From: Lachnospiraceae bacterium
GTDB lineage: Bacteria; Bacillota; Clostridia; Lachnospirales; Lachnospiraceae
Direction of reading: 5' to 3'
Length of the DNA: 64,000 nt
Assembly: GCA_024399135.1 (NCBI GenBank)
Contig: JAKSHY010000017.1
Coordinates: 1 to 64,000, forward strand
Program-made: the position numbers and the translations under genes
Notes under the pieces: generated by a model
Database searches by the model: none
What the model was told of the DNA's origin: nothing
Seen by the model: the letters and a program-made list of their open reading frames with translations, nothing else
Shown: piece after piece, positions 59,312 through 64,000 of the stretch
Position numbering within the stretch: the stretch's first letter is position 1
Layout of the letters: every line of letters begins with the position of its first letter

Positions 59312-62155
59312 TTATTCTTCCAAAGCCATGAGTCTTTCGGCCTCGTCTTGAAGCCCGATCTTCATGAGTTCGTCGATTTCTTTGAGTTTGTTCGCCTTCA
59401 AACGTCTAACCCATAGGTCATCGTGGTGGTTGAAGTATAGGTTTTGAAGTTGGCGTTTGATGAGTTCCTTGATGTCGGATCTGACCTTATCGCTGTTCTT
59501 GTCGAGGACGGATTTCATCTTATCGTCCCTTATCTTCTGTAACCTTGACTCCAAAGATATGAATCTTTCGAAAAGTGATTGCATAAATGCGATATATCTT
59601 TTCGCTTCGTCCATCGCATCCTCCGGATAGATGTTCGTGTTCATGTCCTTGACATAACGCTTGAAATCCTTCAAGTGCTGTTCGAGTGAGTCGCCCTTAT
59701 AGGTGATCTCCTTGGCTATATTGGAGGATTCAGCGTCGAACCACTCTTTCATGGACTCGTTTTGGAACTTGTCCATGCTTGCGAGTATTTCGCTTTTTAC
59801 GACTTCAAGGACGGAAGATGGGTTCTGCTCGTATTTAGGAGTACGCATCTTGGAAATGGCGGCTTGGATCTCTCCCTCATGGATCATGAGGGATTTTTTG
59901 CACTTGGACGCGAAGTTTTTGAGGTAGCCCACCATCCTTGGTTTCTTGTTTCCATCTGGGGTGAATACCATATTGATGAGTTTCTTGACATCAATGCTCT
60001 TGTCGTTAGGGAATTCGCGCACATTGGCCAAACATGGCATTTCCGCTTTTTGCAGAAGGACATTCGCCATGTAGTTGTCAGGATCCGATAGGAAGTCTAT
60101 CAGGTGATCCCTTATGTCCATGGCGACGTTTGGCGTATCGAAGGAGTACATTGTTGGGAGAGGTCTGTAAAGGCTCTCCTCCTCCTTGATCTCCTTGCCG
60201 TCGATGAGGATCTTTGCGAAGAACCTCTTCTCACTTATTTCTTGACCGAAGTTGTCGGACACGGTTCCGACAAAGTTACCCTGCGTCAAAGTGGAGATCT
60301 TTGATGCTGGGATGATGAGGTCGTTCTGCTCGCTGATGCTCACGCTCTCACCCGAATCGGATTGCGACACGGATTTCCTCTTCTGCTTGTTCCTTCCGAA
60401 TTGTCCTTCAAGCGTCTTGGCGGTTTCGCCTGTCACAAGTCCGGCGAAGGTGTTACCGATGGTGTTGATGATGGCGGTGGCCTCTTTGTCACCGTAGTCA
60501 CGCTTCAATTGGGAGAAGTCCTGATAACCGAGTACGACAGCGACCTTGTTGCTTCTGGCCGTTGCGATGAGGTTGTCAAGTCCTCTGAAATACATGGTAG
60601 GCAACTCGTCTATGATGAGGGTGATCTTATGTTTGTTCTTTTTGTTGATGATCTTGACGATACGTCCGTTGTATAGACCAAGAGCCGTAGCGTAGATGTC
60701 CTTTTTCTCTGGATTGTTTCCGACGCATAGAACCTTCGGTTCCTCCGGATTGTTAAGGTCAAGTGTGAAGTCGTTTCCTGTCATCACCCAGTAAAGCGCA
60801 GGTGATGAGATACGTGACAATGGAATTCTCACGGAAGCGATCTGACCTTGCAACTGGTCTTGCGCTCCACCTTCCCAAGCCTCGAAGAAGGCTGCCATGT
60901 AGTTGTTCAGTTCTGGATATACGCTCATCAAAGGTATGCAGTCCGTATAGGAACTGTTGACCAATTCGACCACATGGGGAAGGGTGCAGTATTTTCCACC
61001 CTCGACATTCTTCAAATACCATATACATGATGTAAGGTAGTTGATTGGGGATTCCACGAAGAAGTCACCTTGCTTTTGGGCCCAACTTTTGTTAAGGTTA
61101 AGCATGATGGTGTAGGCGCTATCGTATGCGTCCGTGATTTCGTGCATGAAGTTTGCGTCGATCGGATTGCATCGGTAGCTCTTTCTCGGATCGTCGAAAT
61201 TGATGACGCAGAATTTAGGGTTCTTTCCGTAGGTCTTACGGAAATTCTCCTGATGCCACAGCATGTGGTTATAGACGATGGTGGATAGGTCTGGGAACTT
61301 GAAGTCATAGCAGTACATGCAGAATCCCTTTGCGAGGTGCTGACGGATCACCTCGTTTATGATTGCGAATGACTTTCCGGAACCAGGAGTTCCGATCACT
61401 TGCGTCGCACGGAAAGGGTTGACGAGATTGATCCAACCTTTCAATACCTTGCCTTGGTATTTGAATTCGGTTCTCCAATTGACGGAATATTCGTCGTATA
61501 TCTTCTCTTGGCATTGCATGAAGGACTCTTGAAGGTCGTTGTTGGAGTCGCTGTCATCCACCTCGAAATTCTTGTTCATGCTATGTATTAGGTCTGCACC
61601 TAAGAGGGCGTACAAGATTCCTAAGATACTGATCAGAAAATATAGTGTAAAACCAAGTACATATAGTATTCCTGTCTTGAATATGAGCATTGGCAGTACG
61701 CTTGATAGCACAAGAAAGATACCAAACGAGAGGACTGCTTGTCCTTCTATTCTCTCCCTTTTCTTTTCGAGACAAGGTTTTCCGTTCTTGTCGCTTGTTT
61801 CGTTGTACTCGAATTCAGGATGCAGTTTAAGTTTGACCAGCAATGGTATGATCCACCTCATAATTTTCGGTGGAACATAGTTTGTTGTTTTCGGACGGCG
61901 GTGGGCCCATGCGTACATTAGTATTAGTCCGAGGGCTGGAACAAGTGTGATGAGTGGATTAGAGAACACATCAAGTTTGTTCGTGAAGAAATTGATGGCC
62001 TTGTAAGCCATTTCAGAAGGCTCCCCTCCTCCAAGCAATTGGATGCACGGATAGCCGTACCAGATGATGTTTGCCAAATAGATGACCGCACCGAATCCAA
62101 GCAACATCGGGTTGCTTTTTGCGATACCTTCTTCTTGTTGAATTGCTGATCCCAT
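59312..62155 (-). CDS. VirD4/TraG-type conjugative coupling protein
   Basis: 947 residues. N-terminal membrane helices (~18-35, 57-75, 135-185), Walker A GTPGSGKS at 255-262, Walker B 'ITLIIDELPTMYF' (~500) and 'GYQDFSQLKRDYG'. A ~260-residue helical C-terminal extension is unusual in length. Coupling proteins carry the relaxase-DNA complex to the type IV channel. Corresponds to MobC in CTnDOT-type systems. Confidence 0.9.
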   Translation of the reverse strand: MGSAIQQEEGIAKSNPMLLGFGAVIYLANIIWYGYPCIQLLGGGEPSEMAYKAINFFTNKLDVFSNPLITLVPALGLILMYAWAHRRPKTTNYVPPKIMRWIIPLLVKLKLHPEFEYNETSDKNGKPCLEKKRERIEGQAVLSFGIFLVLSSVLPMLIFKTGILYVLGFTLYFLISILGILYALLGADLIHSMNKNFEVDDSDSNNDLQESFMQCQEKIYDEYSVNWRTEFKYQGKVLKGWINLVNPFRATQVIGTPGSGKSFAIINEVIRQHLAKGFCMYCYDFKFPDLSTIVYNHMLWHQENFRKTYGKNPKFCVINFDDPRKSYRCNPIDANFMHEITDAYDSAYTIMLNLNKSWAQKQGDFFVESPINYLTSCIWYLKNVEGGKYCTLPHVVELVNSSYTDCIPLMSVYPELNNYMAAFFEAWEGGAQDQLQGQIASVRIPLSRISSPALYWVMTGNDFTLDLNNPEEPKVLCVGNNPEKKDIYATALGLYNGRIVKIINKKNKHKITLIIDELPTMYFRGLDNLIATARSNKVAVVLGYQDFSQLKRDYGDKEATAIINTIGNTFAGLVTGETAKTLEGQFGRNKQKRKSVSQSDSGESVSISEQNDLIIPASKISTLTQGNFVGTVSDNFGQEISEKRFFAKILIDGKEIKEEESLYRPLPTMYSFDTPNVAMDIRDHLIDFLSDPDNYMANVLLQKAEMPCLANVREFPNDKSIDVKKLINMVFTPDGNKKPRMVGYLKNFASKCKKSLMIHEGEIQAAISKMRTPKYEQNPSSVLEVVKSEILASMDKFQNESMKEWFDAESSNIAKEITYKGDSLEQHLKDFKRYVKDMNTNIYPEDAMDEAKRYIAFMQSLFERFISLESRLQKIRDDKMKSVLDKNSDKVRSDIKELIKRQLQNLYFNHHDDLWVRRLKANKLKEIDELMKIGLQDEAERLMALEE

Positions 62156-62161
62156 ATTCTG

Positions 62162-64000
62162 TTAAAACTTATTTTTGTTTCTTTGTTGTACTTCTTGTTC
62201 CTGATCCTCCTGCATGAGTTTGATCGCCTCGTCGAGGTTTCCTTTCCGTAACTCGTCCACGATGGCCTCCATTGGTTTGATCTCGTTCTTGATGAACGAG
62301 TCCGCTGTTGTAGGAGGAAGTTTGATGACCTTCTCTCCCTTATATTCCGCGACAAGTCTCGCTACGCGAGCATAGTCTATGTTGCCACCCTTCTGCGGTG
62401 TGGCCGCTTGTTGCATTTTCTCCGCAAGTACCTTGTTCACCTTCGCCACATCGTTGATGGTGTCTTGGAGCAGTTTCTCGTCGTTGAAGTCACCAGCTCT
62501 GGAGATCTTCATGACTGCGACAAGTTTTGCGGTTCCGTACATGCCCTTCGCAAGTAGTTGCTCCTTGATCTTAGGATAAACCTGTGCGAAGTTCGAGTTG
62601 TCGAGCCTATCGGCAAGATCCTTCGGAAGCGTTGCCATAGCGTCGGAGGATTTGTTGTTGAACCTCGATACCTTGTATGTGGTAGTACCGTTCTCCTTGA
62701 TTGGATGGATGACGAATCCACGGTAGAGCAATGCTCTGACCATTTCGTCCGCAGTCCTGGTATTGATGCCGTTGAGTATGCCAGATACCCTTGTTGCAAC
62801 TCCGACGGCTTTCGCCTTGTCTTGATCCTTCTTTGATAGATAGGACAATGCGGTGGCGTTGCGTCCGTCCATCATGTTCTCTCCGGAAATGTAGTCCTTG
62901 ACGAAATCCCTTTCCTTCTTTGAGAATGGCTGCACATTCTTCACATCTGCAAAGATAAGGCTTTGCGGTGTCACTTCAATGCCGGTTCTCTCCTTAATAT
63001 CCTTGATGGATATTTTGAAGTTAGGTTTGCGGTCATACGAGAAGGTAATCTCTTTGCCGTTTTTCTCCACGCTGATCTCCATCCTTTTGATGAATTCCGT
63101 CTTCTTGGCGGGATCCTCTATGAGTGAGGCGAATTTCAAGGATATGTCAAGGCGGTTGATGACCGCTTTCTGCTCCCTATTGTCCGCATCCTGGTAAACG
63201 ACGGTATTTTGGTGTTCCTTGTATTTGTCGAATATGGCGTTGGCGGTGTTCCTGCCGATACCCATGGAACCCATCGCCTCCTCCACCATGGGGGATCTGT
63301 AATGCTCCATGTTCCGTATGAAATCGGTTTCGAGCAGTCCTGATTCCTTGAATTCCTTCGTGCGCAATGTCTTGACGGCGAAGGAGAATTGTCTGGTGAC
63401 GTTATCGTTCACGACAATATCCAATGTGTCCTTGCCCAGCAAGTCCATCATCTTGTTCCAGTTGCCCTTCACCTGTGATCCGTCACCACCATCGGTGATG
63501 CTTTTGACGAATTGTTTTTCCGTCTTGCCGAACGCATCCAAGTTGTCGCTTGGAGTGATCGCCTTTGTGATTGGCTCGATGTCCGCTAATGCGGAATTCA
63601 TGTCCTTCGCGTGGGAATAGGATAGCCATACATCGGGTTTGCGTTCAGATGCGTAGATTACTGATCCGTTCTTTTCGGTGACTGAGACACCCATTTGTTT
63701 GAGGAAGTCCACCCTACTCTGCTGGTTGTCCGTCATCCTTGTGGCGAACATTAAAGCTGTGACGATCTGCGCTTGTTGGTAACTGTTCTCCTTCGCCTCT
63801 ATCGAAGGAAGATTGCCCAACTTGTAACGGCAGAAGGTGTCGAAGCACTTATCAGCTTGTTTCTCCGTAAGGAGAAGTTCCGTTTGGAGTTTCTTTGTCA
63901 GATCATCTTTCTTTGAAGGGAGGTCTTTGATAAGATCCGATTCAAGGTAGTAAGATTCCTTTCTGATCTCGTTGTAGGACGAGGTGAGGGTTTTGATCGC
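62162..64000 (-). CDS. Probable relaxase/mobilization protein, 3' part
   Basis: At least 612 residues; the reading frame stays open to the window edge (the frame continues upstream of the apparent start at 63820 through 'DTFCRYKLGNLPSIE'), so the 5' end is missing. Helical, no catalytic motif in the visible part; the C-terminal tail is Gln/Glu-rich (MQEDQEQEVQQRNKNKF). It precedes the coupling-protein gene by 6 bp, the place of the MobB relaxase in CTnDOT-type elements. Relaxase identity is inferred from position only. Confidence 0.55.
   Translation of the reverse strand, partial: AIKTLTSSYNEIRKESYYLESDLIKDLPSKKDDLTKKLQTELLLTEKQADKCFDTFCRYKLGNLPSIEAKENSYQQAQIVTALMFATRMTDNQQSRVDFLKQMGVSVTEKNGSVIYASERKPDVWLSYSHAKDMNSALADIEPITKAITPSDNLDAFGKTEKQFVKSITDGGDGSQVKGNWNKMMDLLGKDTLDIVVNDNVTRQFSFAVKTLRTKEFKESGLLETDFIRNMEHYRSPMVEEAMGSMGIGRNTANAIFDKYKEHQNTVVYQDADNREQKAVINRLDISLKFASLIEDPAKKTEFIKRMEISVEKNGKEITFSYDRKPNFKISIKDIKERTGIEVTPQSLIFADVKNVQPFSKKERDFVKDYISGENMMDGRNATALSYLSKKDQDKAKAVGVATRVSGILNGINTRTADEMVRALLYRGFVIHPIKENGTTTYKVSRFNNKSSDAMATLPKDLADRLDNSNFAQVYPKIKEQLLAKGMYGTAKLVAVMKISRAGDFNDEKLLQDTINDVAKVNKVLAEKMQQAATPQKGGNIDYARVARLVAEYKGEKVIKLPPTTADSFIKNEIKPMEAIVDELRKGNLDEAIKLMQEDQEQEVQQRNKNKF

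Overview
The window looks like most of a conjugative megaplasmid (or plasmid-like element) of a Bacteroidales bacterium. Evidence: a Rep_3-type initiator behind an iteron array; a transfer operon matching the CTnDOT-type tra order (TraA/B, TraE-F-G-I-J-K-M-N-O); a VirD4/TraG coupling protein; Bacteroidetes-type promoters (-7 TAnnTTTG) without Shine-Dalgarno sites; and a giant surface protein ending in a probable type IX secretion (T9SS) sorting domain. The last item points to a T9SS-positive host such as Prevotellaceae or a relative, rather than classical Bacteroides (inference). No rRNA, tRNA, CRISPR array or transposase was seen.

Layout. 1-2127: iterons and the rep gene, which is flanked by ~80-bp direct repeats. 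2128-12708: one 3526-residue secreted protein. 12763-14909 (minus): PcfJ-like, PcfK-like and SSB genes behind the first copy (C1) of a repeated leader. 15544-27787 (plus): mating-pair formation operon, with tandem TraK paralogues. 27799-30631: Fic protein and a HipB/HipA pair. 30672-34152: topoisomerase III and a trypsin-like protease. 34170-48610 (nearly all minus): an accessory region of many small genes, including three SSB paralogues, an ArdC-like antirestriction protein, a DUF2958-like protein, a phosphoribosyltransferase-like protein and a histone H1-like protein. 48410-50945 (minus): canonical SSB and RadC operons with ordinary promoters. 51307-64000 (minus): mobilization block with a TOPRIM protein, two large helical proteins, a DUF4099/DUF3945 protein, an XRE regulator, the VirD4 coupling protein and the 3' part of a probable relaxase/mobilization gene that runs off the window.

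The most striking feature is a ~220-bp module present nine times (C1-C9), each copy directly abutting the start codon of a minus-strand operon. The operons encode SSBs, ArdC, PcfK/PcfJ and many unknown small proteins. The module carries a hairpin whose sequence and length vary by compensating changes, at a fixed distance from a TATTT-type box. No good canonical -33/-7 promoter was found in it, although neighbouring operons have one. Gene content resembles the leading region of conjugative plasmids (SSB, antirestriction, small anti-defence-like proteins). The working hypothesis is a coordinated establishment regulon, possibly using single-strand promoters (Frpo-like) or an RNA switch. Small plus-strand transcripts are predicted between some of these operons.

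Most functional calls rest on recognised motifs and gene order read by eye; no database search was possible. Many small leading-region proteins remain unidentified.
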